Below are positions 7,829 to 15,725 of a DNA stretch of 48,092 nt, in pieces. The stretch covers positions 1-48,092 of the forward strand of contig CAZEBR010000009.1 of assembly GCA_964510375.1 (NCBI GenBank), read 5' to 3'. Numbering within the stretch: the stretch's first letter is position 1; every line of letters begins with the position of its first letter. The DNA is from CAYLJV01 sp964510375 (GTDB taxonomy: Archaea; Hadarchaeota; Hadarchaeia; Hadarchaeales; JAGGTB01). The position numbers and the translations under genes are program-made. A model generated the notes under the pieces. That model ran no database searches. It was given only the letters and a program-made list of their open reading frames with translations, and was not told the DNA's origin.

Positions 7829-9718
7829 TTGGAAAGAATGAATGAAAAATCGAGTCTGAAGTTAGATGAAACCACGGAGAATATGCTTGAAGTGGGTCCT
7901 TTGATTCTGGGTCTTGACCGGCAAGGAAAGATAATTTTCTTTAACGATAAGTGTGAAGAGGTTACCGAATATTCAGAAGAAGAGGTTGTGGGTAGCCCCG
8001 TCTGGGAGTTCTTTCCTGAGAACTATGAGTTGGAAGAGGCGAGAGAATATCTTCTAAGCACCGAGAGAGATAGTCTTCCGAAATACAAGGTTATCCCATG
8101 GATTTCTAAGGAGGGGGAAAATAGACCTGTAAAGTGGAAGACAATTCATCTGAAGGGTGCTTCCGGAGATTTAGAATCTGTAATAGCAGTCGGTCTTGAT
8201 CTCAGAGAATTTGAAAGAGCATATGGGGATTTGGGAAAAACTGCTTCTGTTTTCGAGTCCATAGTAAATAATATGGATTCAGGTATATTTGTGACCTACC
8301 GGACCGACGACGGACTTTTGATACAAGCTAACAATTCTAGATTGGAAAATATTTTTGGTTACGATTCCGGAGAGCTAAAGGAGGAAAAATTGGATAGAAT
8401 TCTTTCTTCGGCGGATTTGAAAAAGATGAGAGATCACGTAGAGGATATAATTGAAAACGGGGAAAAAAGAAATTTCAAGATTAGGGGAGAAAAAAAGGAC
8501 GGTAAAGAAATTTGGCTTGAAAGTCGATTGATACCGGTTCGAATAGAGGACCGGCCTGCAGTTTTGGGCATGGTTAACGAGTCTGCAAAACCGGAGGGGA
8601 TTATAGACCATGCGAAAATTGGGATAGTAATAGTTCAAGACGGGGAAATCAAGTATTTCAACAAGCGTATCGGGGACATTTTTGAATGTCCTGAAGAGGA
8701 ATTTGAAGAGGAAGGCATTCTCAATTTTGTACATCCTGAGGATAAGGACGGTTTGGATGCTCTTGACTTGCAGAAAGTCGAAGAGAGATCTCCGTTCACC
8801 AAGGAGTTCAGAATAATTACAAATCTTGGAAAGGTTCGATATGTTAGCTCAGAATCAGTTCAAGTAACGTACAATGGTGAGCCCGCTACACAGCTGGTGA
8901 TCGAGGATATCACTGAGTATAAGGAGATGGAAAAGAGGTTACGTGACCGGAGGGAGGAACTTAGCGAGGCCTACACACGCTTGAGAGAAACACAGAATAA
9001 GTTGAGGGATAGAAACGAGCAACTCGAGAGGACAAGTGAGACTCGTGCCGAATTTATAGACATGATCGCTCACGAGTTTAGTTCCCTTCTTACCCCGGCA
9101 AAAACCTACGTTGATATTTTAAGCGCCGAGGAGGTGGGTGATTTGAACGAAAATCAAAAGGATAAACTTTCTCAAGTAAAGGGGAAATTTGCGGAAATCG
9201 AAGGTCTCGTGCAGGATATGCTGGACCTCTCCAGAATAGAGGCGGACAGGATAAAGGCTGGCGATAAATCCGTTTCGATCGAGGACATTCTTAACGGAGT
9301 CATTGCGGATTTGCGGGATAAAATCGACAGTAAGGATCATGAACTCGCCGTGGAAATCTCTGAAGATTTGCCGGATATCGTCGGCGGGCCCAGATTGCTG
9401 GAGAAAGTATTCAAGAATTTAATTTCGAATGCTATCCAGTATACTCCCAGGGGCGGGAATATAGAGGTTGGTGCCGAGGTTACCGAGGACGGAATAAGGG
9501 TAAGTGTTTCCGATAACGGTGTAGGAATTCCCGAGGAAGAGCGGGAAAATATTTTTCAGAAGTTTTACAGGGGAAGGGAAGAATCCGGTGAGGAAAGCCG
9601 AGGATTGGGGATTGGGCTAGCGATTACCAAGCATTTTGTGGAGCTACATGACGGGAAGATATGGGTGGAAAGCGAGGAGGGCGAGGGTTCGACTTTCTAC
9701 GTTTTACTTCCCACCTGA
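7829..9718 (+). CDS. PAS-domain sensor histidine kinase
   Basis: The 629-residue protein has no obvious membrane helix and is probably cytosolic. Three PAS-type domains (about 20-130, 135-255 and 256-370) are followed by a coiled coil and a HisKA domain whose phospho-accepting His lies in FIDMIAHEFSSLLTPAKTYV. The HATPase domain has N box KNLISNAIQYTPRGG, G1 DNGVGIP and G2 GLGIGLAITKHF. The start is TTG at 7829 with GAGGG eight bases upstream; an ATG three codons later is the alternative. Upstream lie the AGTAAA-like repeats shared with the winged-helix regulator. It probably senses redox or small ligands, and the receiver-only proteins at 19.1-20.5 kb are possible partners. The pilin-like gene follows after 11 bp. 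Confidence 0.9.
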   Translation: MERMNEKSSLKLDETTENMLEVGPLILGLDRQGKIIFFNDKCEEVTEYSEEEVVGSPVWEFFPENYELEEAREYLLSTERDSLPKYKVIPWISKEGENRPVKWKTIHLKGASGDLESVIAVGLDLREFERAYGDLGKTASVFESIVNNMDSGIFVTYRTDDGLLIQANNSRLENIFGYDSGELKEEKLDRILSSADLKKMRDHVEDIIENGEKRNFKIRGEKKDGKEIWLESRLIPVRIEDRPAVLGMVNESAKPEGIIDHAKIGIVIVQDGEIKYFNKRIGDIFECPEEEFEEEGILNFVHPEDKDGLDALDLQKVEERSPFTKEFRIITNLGKVRYVSSESVQVTYNGEPATQLVIEDITEYKEMEKRLRDRREELSEAYTRLRETQNKLRDRNEQLERTSETRAEFIDMIAHEFSSLLTPAKTYVDILSAEEVGDLNENQKDKLSQVKGKFAEIEGLVQDMLDLSRIEADRIKAGDKSVSIEDILNGVIADLRDKIDSKDHELAVEISEDLPDIVGGPRLLEKVFKNLISNAIQYTPRGGNIEVGAEVTEDGIRVSVSDNGVGIPEEERENIFQKFYRGREESGEESRGLGIGLAITKHFVELHDGKIWVESEEGEGSTFYVLLPT

Positions 9719-9729
9719 AGGAGAGGTGG

Positions 9730-10167
9730 TTGATAATATTTTTAGAGGAAAATCGCGGAATAGCTTTTCTCGTCATAGCGGTCTTTGTCACGGCCGTCGT
9801 TACTGCCGCCTTTATGTATTTCGGTAGGCCGAATGCGGTTATCATAGCTAGAGGGGGAGAAGAAAGGCTTGAATTAGTTCACAGGAGTGGCGAACCCGTC
9901 ACTTGGGATGGATTAAGCTTGTCCGTTACAGAAGGTCGAAATAGCGAAGTAATCTTCCGAGATCCGGCTACGCATCCTTTTGGGGAGAACAATCAGTTGT
10001 TACCGAATCGTTATCCCGTCATCCGGGAGGGTGTGGAGATATATATAAATAGAACTTCGACCGGAGAGATGCTCGTCACCGAAAATGTTTATCATGTCGT
10101 TCTGAGGCACGACCCCAGCGGGATAAGGTTGGTCAATATGAACGCTCGAGTCAGGGAGAGTTATTAG
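9730..10167 (+). CDS. Archaeal type IV pilin-like protein (DUF1628-type)
   Basis: The 145-residue product has a short N-terminus (FLEENRG) followed at once by one hydrophobic helix (IAFLVIAVFVTAVVTAAFMY) and a beta-rich domain containing GGEERLELVHRSGEPVTWDG. This last motif is typical of the archaeal type IV pilin N-terminal domain family. The Gly before the hydrophobic stretch could be a prepilin peptidase site, with cleavage between G and I, although the preceding residues are Asn and Arg. The start is TTG at 9730, six bases after GGAG and 11 bp past the kinase stop; longer frames overlap the kinase and are unlikely. It probably forms an operon with the kinase. Confidence 0.7.
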   Translation: MIIFLEENRGIAFLVIAVFVTAVVTAAFMYFGRPNAVIIARGGEERLELVHRSGEPVTWDGLSLSVTEGRNSEVIFRDPATHPFGENNQLLPNRYPVIREGVEIYINRTSTGEMLVTENVYHVVLRHDPSGIRLVNMNARVRESY

Positions 10168-10192
10168 GAATATTACTCTTATTTTCAAATCT

Positions 10193-12196
10193 TTACTTTT
10201 TTACCAAGACGATCATGTCTTCATTCTTTCCTAGCTTCACTCTATTTTCGATGCCGTGTTTTTTGATTGCTTTTTGCGCCGAGTTGGCAATTTCCTTGGG
10301 TGGCATGTTTGCCCTTATTGCCATGCGATTCTTTCCCGATTCCAGGAATTCTTTGAGTATTTTTTTCCATTTTTTCTCGTTATCCCCCTTTCTTCCGAGT
10401 ATTCCGGCCAATTTAGATCGGTATCTTATGATCAAAAACCCGATTAAGATTACCATTAGTATCTCTATAATTAGTGTGAAGCCAAATATTCCACCGCCTC
10501 CGACTCCTGATATTCTTTTTTTGACGTCTTCCGATAGATGGGGGTCCAGATTTTTTCTTTCTTCCTCTAGCAAGGACTGATAGATGGCGTTGACTCTTTC
10601 TTCTGAAATTTGGTTGGTGCTGGCAAAGATCTTGTTTATTTCCTCGTAGTTCTGGAAAGCAACCATTGCCCTGACGGTATCGATCGCCTTATTTTCTGAA
10701 ATTCCTTCTAACACCATGGCGGCATGTTTCGGGGAATTTGGTGAGGACGCCATCTGTGCGAGCAAGTTTGCAAGAGTTATTGTTCCGATATTCTCTAGTA
10801 GTTTGATCGTTGCTTGATTATCCGTTTCTAGTGCCCCTTCGATGATTTCCGTCTTTTTTGCTCCGTTTTGTAAATTATTGATTATTTTTAGACTTTCTGC
10901 TCTATCTAAGGATAGAAAATCGCCGATTCCAAAATTCACTTTATTCCAGGGGCCCCATCCGCTTCCGTCGCTGAATCTTATCCTAAGGGTATAGTCTTCA
11001 TTTGGGATTAGCATTTCTCCGCTGTATTCCAGCTCGGCAGTATCTTTTACGGAGAGGTCAACAGACTCTTCTACGTTCCAGATATTTTCTGCACCTTTTT
11101 TGACCTGAACCTCTAATTTTTCGGCTTCGTCTGCCGGATTATCGCTTGAAAATGCCGCAGATATGGTCGGGGATAATGTATTTAGGTCTGAGGGGCTTTC
11201 AGTTCCATTGATAAGTACATTTTCTGGGGGGTTCGGCAGAATCGGTTCCACGGTGATTGTCCCGTCATAAGATTTCTGGTCGTAAGGATTTGAGACTGTC
11301 AATCTTACGGATATCTCCGTGGTTTCTTCGACCACTGGCGGTGCATGAAACGTCGAGACTTGGGAGGTCTCGTTTTCGAGAGAGGATTCGCCGGTGGAGT
11401 CTCCAGTTATCTCCCATTCGTAACCTTCGATGTATCCGCTACTGGTACTAGACAAGTTTACCGTTGATCCCTCCCTGACCGTGATTTCATTAAACTCCGC
11501 CGATAGATCCGTGTCGATGATTTTCACGCTGGTCGTAGCGCTGTCGTATGAGTCGTTCAGTCCCTTTCCATCGGTCAATTCGAGCATCACGTTCACAGTT
11601 TTGGTTCGATCCACGTCTTTTGGAGCGTGAAAGATAGGGCTGGAAGTAAGATTATTGGAAATACTCATGCCGTCGCTAGAGTCGATTATTCCCCAGTTGT
11701 ATTGTTTTCCCATACCGCTACTGTCGTCTCCGTCGAGAACTGTCGATTCTCCTTCGACAACCTCGTAGGGTCCACCGGGCCGAGCGGTGAGTGAATTACC
11801 GATTACGACTTTCGCGTGGCCGTAATCAAATTCATCATCGCCGTAAGTGGCGAGAACTCTAAGCAGGACGTTTTCCTGATAGGTCGTGTCGTCATCGATA
11901 GTCGGAGCGATGAATATCGGATTTTTCTGCATATTTTTTTCAAGCTTTGCCGTTCCCGTTACTTGAGCCTGCGAGTAGGTTTTTTCTTTAATTCCCCAGT
12001 TCCATTTTACAACATCAGAAACGTCTACGTTGTCCCCTATTAGATCTTCAACCGATTCGAGCATGATCGAATTGTTTTCGGCCACGAAATAGAAGTTTTC
12101 GCCGTCGTGGGGATCCTTTGCGCATGCGTCACTGGCTGAAACTAAAGCTAGGAGGATAAATACTGTTACTGCCGTGGCTAGCTTGAGCCTATCCAT
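10193..12196 (-). CDS. Membrane-anchored surface protein with PKD/Ig-like domains
   Basis: The 667-residue protein has a signal peptide (MDRLKLATAVTVFILLALVS) and three PKD/Ig-like repeats, each centred on a Trp/Asn-containing strand (VVKWNWGIKEKT, KQYNWGIIDSSDG, EGYEWEITGDS). A fibronectin-III-like domain follows, then a helical region of about 120 residues. After a glycine run (SGVGGGGIFGF) comes one membrane helix and a basic cytoplasmic tail of about 70 residues. The start is the ATG at 12196 with GGTGAG four bases upstream; TTG and GTG codons upstream overlap that site. It lies downstream of archaellin 1 in the same orientation and converges with the pilin-like gene. It may be a cell-surface adhesin or S-layer-linked protein; the function is unknown. 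Confidence 0.75.
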   Translation of the reverse strand: MDRLKLATAVTVFILLALVSASDACAKDPHDGENFYFVAENNSIMLESVEDLIGDNVDVSDVVKWNWGIKEKTYSQAQVTGTAKLEKNMQKNPIFIAPTIDDDTTYQENVLLRVLATYGDDEFDYGHAKVVIGNSLTARPGGPYEVVEGESTVLDGDDSSGMGKQYNWGIIDSSDGMSISNNLTSSPIFHAPKDVDRTKTVNVMLELTDGKGLNDSYDSATTSVKIIDTDLSAEFNEITVREGSTVNLSSTSSGYIEGYEWEITGDSTGESSLENETSQVSTFHAPPVVEETTEISVRLTVSNPYDQKSYDGTITVEPILPNPPENVLINGTESPSDLNTLSPTISAAFSSDNPADEAEKLEVQVKKGAENIWNVEESVDLSVKDTAELEYSGEMLIPNEDYTLRIRFSDGSGWGPWNKVNFGIGDFLSLDRAESLKIINNLQNGAKKTEIIEGALETDNQATIKLLENIGTITLANLLAQMASSPNSPKHAAMVLEGISENKAIDTVRAMVAFQNYEEINKIFASTNQISEERVNAIYQSLLEEERKNLDPHLSEDVKKRISGVGGGGIFGFTLIIEILMVILIGFLIIRYRSKLAGILGRKGDNEKKWKKILKEFLESGKNRMAIRANMPPKEIANSAQKAIKKHGIENRVKLGKNEDMIVLVKK

Positions 12197-12420
12197 AAAA
12201 CTCACCAATTTAGGATTTTTTCAGTTGGGCATGCCGTTTTTAATAAGTATTTATATTTGAATAAAGGATGTCGATACAGATACTATTTCTGATATTGAAT
12301 ATCGGCCTTGATAGTACATTTTCATGATCTGGCTGCGTTTGGTCTCAACTCTTCTCACTTTAACTTTATACGGTTTGTTATAAGATTCTGTGGTGCGATA
12401 GTGAATAAATAAAATTGGGT

Positions 12421-12437
12421 GGGGAATTTAATTCCCC
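12421..12437 (-). terminator. Terminator hairpin after archaellin 1
   Basis: A perfect 8-bp inverted repeat (GGGGAATT-T-AATTCCCC) lies 16 bp past the archaellin stop and is followed on the minus strand by a T-rich stretch. Confidence 0.6.
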
Positions 12438-12453
12438 GATCCAGCCTCAGCTT

Positions 12454-13095
12454 TTACAGTTCGTACCAGGTTGCCTTGTTTTCTGTGGTTGGCGGCACTG
12501 AAATTCCATAGACTGTTTTAAATCCGGAATTGGGGTAGAAGGTTATTATAGCGGATTCAGACGGCCCGAGTGCGTTGTCGTAGTCTGCGGAACTTCCCTG
12601 TTCGAGCGTGATTTTGACTATGTCGCCCATAGTCTCGAGCATGTATTTGCCGGTCCCGCTGACGTCCTGTAGTTCTGTGACTCCGAACTGGTTTTCTCCT
12701 CCTCCGGATTTGAGGTGCTTAACCTCGTACTCCGATTTGTATTGTATGACGGTATTTTCGAGGTTGATTCCCCGTGTCCCTGCGTAAGGTCTTACGATTA
12801 GATCTATCTGCTGGATGGTATTGTTTGCGGTGCCCGTCAGTCCCTTTGCGGCGAGGACTCGGACTCCCGAGGAGACTTCGGAAATCGTTTCTTCACCGGT
12901 GGCCCTGGCCTGCTGTTGCAGGGAGCCGGCCGTGTTAATCAGTACTCCCGCGGCTACGGAAGCCACGATAATCATTGCAATAAACACGATCATCGTTCCG
13001 ATACCGACAATACCACGTCTATCCTTTTCGACCCCTAAGCCGTTACAGTTGTCACTCAATTTTTTCTCACCTTCTACGTTACAGTTGTCACTCAA
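12454..13095 (-). CDS. Archaellin (archaellum filament protein) 1
   Basis: The 213-residue prearchaellin has a class III signal peptide cleaved after Gly in KDRRG/IVGIG, then the hydrophobic filament-core helix (TMIVFIAMIIVASVAAGVL) and a beta-rich outer domain ending in WYEL. It is processed by the ArlK/FlaK peptidase and polymerises into the filament. The translated leader carries a 36-bp tandem duplication of ribosome binding site plus start: TTG at 13095 (after GGAGGTG) and TTG at 13059 (after AAGGTG) give signal peptides of 28 or 16 residues. It is most similar to archaellin 3 (both contain VRPYAGTRGINLE). AGTAAA-like and GATAATC-like sites lie upstream, and a terminator hairpin follows. 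Confidence 0.93.
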   Translation of the reverse strand: MSDNCNVEGEKKLSDNCNGLGVEKDRRGIVGIGTMIVFIAMIIVASVAAGVLINTAGSLQQQARATGEETISEVSSGVRVLAAKGLTGTANNTIQQIDLIVRPYAGTRGINLENTVIQYKSEYEVKHLKSGGGENQFGVTELQDVSGTGKYMLETMGDIVKITLEQGSSADYDNALGPSESAIITFYPNSGFKTVYGISVPPTTENKATWYEL

Positions 13096-13140
13096 TTTTT
13101 TCTCACCTCCTATAATAAATACTGATTATTTGATTCTAAA

Positions 13141-13248
13141 TTTACTATTAGTAAATAAAAAAGGCTTTTAAGCAATTATCAGTCTCTGATAATCAATAAT
13201 AATTAAAACAAGGTTATTAAACTAGATAATCAATGATAATAAATTATC
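13141..13248 (-). promoter_or_regulatory. Archaellin 1 promoter region with mixed operator-like repeats
   Basis: A TATA-like GCTTAAAAGCC (minus strand, about 13163-13173) predicts a start near 13141. An inverted pair of AGTAAA-like sites (13141-13155) covers that start. Upstream lie GATAATC-like units at 13174-13180, 13188-13194, 13225-13231 and 13242-13248. Spacing is less regular than at the other two archaellin genes. This promoter thus carries both repeat families seen in the window. Confidence 0.45.
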
Positions 13249-13272
13249 AACTCCAATAAAATTTCGTTTTTT

Positions 13273-13833
13273 TCAGAGATAAATACTGATTAAAATAACG
13301 GCTAGGAAGGATATTTCTAAAAAGCGCCGATTCGTGGAATTCAGGGAGATGATTATAAAAAAGCAAGCAACTGGAAAGCCCATCAGTGCGTAAACTAGTC
13401 TGGATATGGGCCAAGTTAGGTTCAAGAGTATTATCCCGTTAATTATATTAGTAGATATTGTTACCGGGTACAGCCAAAGAGGGATGAATCCCAATGTGAG
13501 GGCAGGGATAGATAGGATTGTCTTGGTTCTGTCCCTTCTTTTGTTGGCGAACCACCAGAGCGATAAAGCCGTAAGGGCAAACAGCGAGTAAATAAGCATT
13601 TGGGACCATAAAAACGGAAGGATCTCCCCTTTAACAAAGGCTTCACGAATAAGGTCGTTCATTTCCCTTAGAGCGAAAATGTCCGGGTTGCATTTAAACG
13701 CGATCCAAGCAGTAAAAGTGTCCAAGCTTTTGGCAGTTAACATAGAAACAAAAATAATTTTTAGATTGATCGTGGACAGCAGGCTGGAGACCTTATTCGT
13801 TATTGAATCGATAAATTCTGATTTCTCTGTCAA
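13273..13833 (-). CDS. Integral membrane protein, unknown function
   Basis: This 186-residue protein has about four to five predicted membrane helices. Its first part contains SLDTFTAWIAFKCNPDIF.. followed by EMNDLIR, which resembles the DxxTT...NP..E.N pattern of small archaeal membrane proteins of the DUF5658 kind; the resemblance is weak. The start is TTG at 13833 with no strong ribosome binding site. It lies between the small archaellin-associated gene (13951-14340) and archaellin 1, all on the minus strand. A role in archaellum or surface assembly is possible only by position. Confidence 0.6.
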   Translation of the reverse strand: MTEKSEFIDSITNKVSSLLSTINLKIIFVSMLTAKSLDTFTAWIAFKCNPDIFALREMNDLIREAFVKGEILPFLWSQMLIYSLFALTALSLWWFANKRRDRTKTILSIPALTLGFIPLWLYPVTISTNIINGIILLNLTWPISRLVYALMGFPVACFFIIISLNSTNRRFLEISFLAVILISIYL

Positions 13834-13950
13834 GGTTATGATATCCTAACCTATCGTTTGATTTTTTACCTTTTAGATTATGCTTCAGGTCGAATCTTAC
13901 GGTTCTTCCTTTGGTTTTTTAGAAGAATAGGAAAAGAAAGGGTAAAAATA

Positions 13951-14340
13951 TTAGAAGTTTGGTTTGACCGAAGGAGGGCCTTGGGTGCTTGATGACCGCT
14001 TTCCGCTTCCTCTGAACAGGGCTCTAAGGTTGAGCAGGGCCGCCAAGACGCTTCTATTGATGAAGTTTTTTCTGTTCAACCGAATCCCGAATTCACTCTC
14101 GAGTCGTTTTGTGATTTTGTTGAGGAATTCTTTTTTGAGCATTCTTGTCTGGTAGTGGTTTTCCATGTAGATTTCCAGGTCGCCGTGTTTCGTGGGTACC
14201 AGTTCTATCGATTCTTCGCCCGTCGATATCTCGATCGAAGTCCTGTCCTCATCCAAGACCAGTCGGACTTCTCCTTCCTCGCTGGGTAGAAACTCCGTGA
14301 TGACGTGTGTCCAGTCGGTTTCATGTTTTATCTCGTTCAT
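13951..14340 (-). CDS. Small archaellin-cassette protein (copy 1), unknown function
   Basis: I do not recognise the family. The 129-residue protein has no signal peptide or membrane helix. Its central module (VRLVLDEDRTSIEISTGEE, then KHGDLEIYMENHYQTRMLKK) is followed by a helical part and a basic, Ser-rich tail (GSGKRSSSTQGPPSVKP). The middle is almost identical at DNA level to the gene at 15726-16121 (14106-14267 against 15866-16027, one mismatch in 162 bp), while both ends differ completely. Each copy lies just downstream of an archaellin gene. A cytosolic partner of archaellins, such as a chaperone or translational regulator, is my inference. The start is the ATG at 14340. Confidence 0.75.
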   Translation of the reverse strand: MNEIKHETDWTHVITEFLPSEEGEVRLVLDEDRTSIEISTGEESIELVPTKHGDLEIYMENHYQTRMLKKEFLNKITKRLESEFGIRLNRKNFINRSVLAALLNLRALFRGSGKRSSSTQGPPSVKPNF

Positions 14341-14392
14341 TATATCACTTCTTGCTTTTGTTTTTTATTCGACCTCTTCGTCTGTAGGGAAA

Positions 14393-14438
14393 ATTAGTAA
14401 TTCATACCGGGTGGGAGTAATACCCGGTCCTTACTAAT
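14393..14438 (-). terminator. Terminator hairpin after archaellin 2
   Basis: An 8-bp outer stem (ATTAGTAA 14393-14400 with TTACTAAT 14431-14438) and a 7-bp inner stem (ACCGGGT/ACCCGGT) form a long hairpin starting 4 bp after the archaellin 2 stop. A short T-run follows on the minus strand. The downstream small gene may therefore be expressed by partial read-through. Confidence 0.6.
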
Positions 14439-14441
14439 CAC

Positions 14442-15107
14442 CTACAACCTTAGTTTGTACACGCCCTTCGAAGCCATCGTTGCCGGCGTTCTTCCCTGAG
14501 CGTATGTTTTGAAACCGGTGTCGGGCATCAAAGCCAAAGTGACCTTTTCGGATGGGGCAAGTCCATTACCTTCTATTGCTGTGACGTCAATCCAAATCTC
14601 TGCCATGTCCGAGGGTGTCGCAAGCATGTAGTTGTCTGTTCCGCTGGGATTTTTGATTTTTACCACCGCGAAGTTGTCATCTCCCAGACGATCGGGCGAA
14701 TTACTGTCGTAGAAATCCTGTCTGGTGGCGTAGGCGTTATCGTGCATTACAAGGTGTCGTTCTGCTGCGGCCGAGACGTATTCTATGGACATGTTTTTGA
14801 GATTTATACCGGGGCTGCCCGGTCTCGTTTTAACGAATAGTTCAATGTTTTCTACACGCGTCCCTTCGCCAACTGAGGCCGCTCGTCCGTTGATAGTTAG
14901 TACACGAATTCCCGAGGCGACCTGCCTCATGGTGGATCTACTGGTGTCCCTGGCCTGTCCCTGAAGGGCCGTAGCCGTGTTGATAAGGACACCCGAGGCG
15001 ACCGCTGCGACGATGACCATTGCGATAAAAACGATCAGAGTTCCAATACCGATCAGACCACGCTCGTTACTGTTTACGTCCTCTCTAATTCTTGTAATAT
15101 CTCCCAT
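14442..15107 (-). CDS. Archaellin 2 (divergent)
   Basis: This 221-residue prearchaellin has a class III signal peptide ending NSNERG/LIGIG, then the core helix TLIVFIAMVIVAAVASGVL and a beta-rich outer domain. It differs clearly from archaellins 1 and 3: it lacks the VRPYAGTRGINLE motif (FVKTRPGSPGINLK here) and ends in VYKLRL. It may be a minor or hook-like filament component. The ATG at 15107 lies seven bases after GGAGGTG. The predicted TATA box at 15267-15275 gives an unusually long leader of about 138 nt, which contains nearly all of the ten-unit 13-bp repeat array. A terminator hairpin follows the stop. Confidence 0.93.
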   Translation of the reverse strand: MGDITRIREDVNSNERGLIGIGTLIVFIAMVIVAAVASGVLINTATALQGQARDTSRSTMRQVASGIRVLTINGRAASVGEGTRVENIELFVKTRPGSPGINLKNMSIEYVSAAAERHLVMHDNAYATRQDFYDSNSPDRLGDDNFAVVKIKNPSGTDNYMLATPSDMAEIWIDVTAIEGNGLAPSEKVTLALMPDTGFKTYAQGRTPATMASKGVYKLRL

Positions 15108-15141
15108 TATCTTTCACCTCCTGTAAGGGCATTTTAGAGCG

Positions 15142-15265
15142 ATGAATCAGGTTCGATAATCTGTCTATATAATCTACTTCGATAATCGAGGGCAATAATC
15201 TGGATTTATAATCTCCAGCAATAATCATCATTTGTTATCATCTATGATAAACAAATCTGGTAAAC
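15142..15265 (-). repeat. Ten-unit array of a degenerate 7-mer at exact 13-bp period
   Basis: Units end at 15148, 15161, 15174, 15187, 15200, 15213, 15226, 15239, 15252 and 15265. They read ATGAATC, GATAATC, TATAATC, GATAATC, AATAATC, TATAATC, AATAATC, TGTTATC, GATAAAC, GGTAAAC; the 6-bp spacers are unrelated. The array runs from just downstream of the archaellin 2 TATA box to 35 bp before its start codon, so most of it is transcribed. Confidence 0.85.
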
Positions 15266-15266
15266 G

Positions 15267-15275
15267 CTTATAAAA
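15267..15275 (-). promoter_or_regulatory. TATA box of archaellin 2
   Basis: TTTTATAAG on the minus strand sits between two repeat arrays (15142-15265 and 15287-15319). The predicted transcription start is near 15245. The context upstream, TGATAATTAGATAA, closely matches TGATAAATAGATAA in front of the archaellin 3 TATA box. Confidence 0.5.
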
Positions 15276-15286
15276 CGTTTTTATCT

Positions 15287-15319
15287 AATTATCACCCTTG
15301 ATTATCATCCTAGATAATA
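15287..15319 (-). repeat. Upstream three-unit 13-bp array of archaellin 2
   Basis: AATTATC 15287-15293, GATTATC 15300-15306 and GATAATA 15313-15319, each 13 bp apart, with an extra TTATC 8 bp before the first. The same layout, including the 8-bp step, occurs at 16874-16926 upstream of archaellin 3. Confidence 0.65.
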
Positions 15320-15372
15320 ATTTGCTTCTATAAATTTTTTAAATACGATTAAGATTCCTTATAGTGGTTTAT

Positions 15373-15431
15373 TTTTATCATAATTAGTAATCAAAACTGA
15401 TAATCAAAAATGATAATCAATTTTGATAAAA
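15373..15431 (-). repeat. Distal five-unit 13-bp array of archaellin 2
   Basis: TTTTATC, AGTAATC, GATAATC, GATAATC and GATAAAA end at 15379, 15392, 15405, 15418 and 15431, again an exact 13-bp period. This array is about 100-160 bp upstream of the predicted TATA box. Confidence 0.75.
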
Positions 15432-15570
15432 ATAGGTTTTTTTAGGTATTAATGTTCCTTTTTTAAAGCGATATCTTTGACAGTAAAAGAGGGTTGTTTA
15501 ATCGGACCTGTTATCGGCTAATATTTGAAAAAAAGAAGGACCGGTTTTCATCTAAAGATCTAATAAAAAA

Positions 15571-15685
15571 GAGGGGGAAGGGGTCCCCCAAAATCGCTCG
15601 AGACTATGGGCGACATAGGATTCCTCCATTTTTTCAGGAGGGTAGGTCGAGCTTTTTAGAGACCCCTTCGCTCACCTAGTAGTGA
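15571..15685. ncRNA. Candidate structured RNA or complex terminator
   Basis: A 9-bp stem (15577-15585 GAAGGGGTC with 15661-15669 GACCCCTTC) encloses GCTCGA/TCGAGC, hairpin CTATG(GGCGA)CATAG and hairpin CCTCC/GGAGG. One strand of the outer stem can instead form a local hairpin GGGGGA(AGGGG)TCCCCC, so two exclusive folds exist. On the minus strand the element is followed by TTTTTT near 15564 and would be the 3' end of the archaellin 3 operon; on the plus strand a further CTCAC/GTGAG hairpin follows. Strand and function are undecided. Confidence 0.4.
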
Positions 15686-15725
15686 GTTTGAATCGACAGT
15701 TTCTGGTTTTTCAGATGATGAATAG

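Noticed and set aside
9661..9729. Earlier start for the pilin-like gene inside the kinase
   Set aside because: It would overlap the kinase by 58 bp; TTG 9730 has a well-placed GGAG and leads directly into the signal helix.
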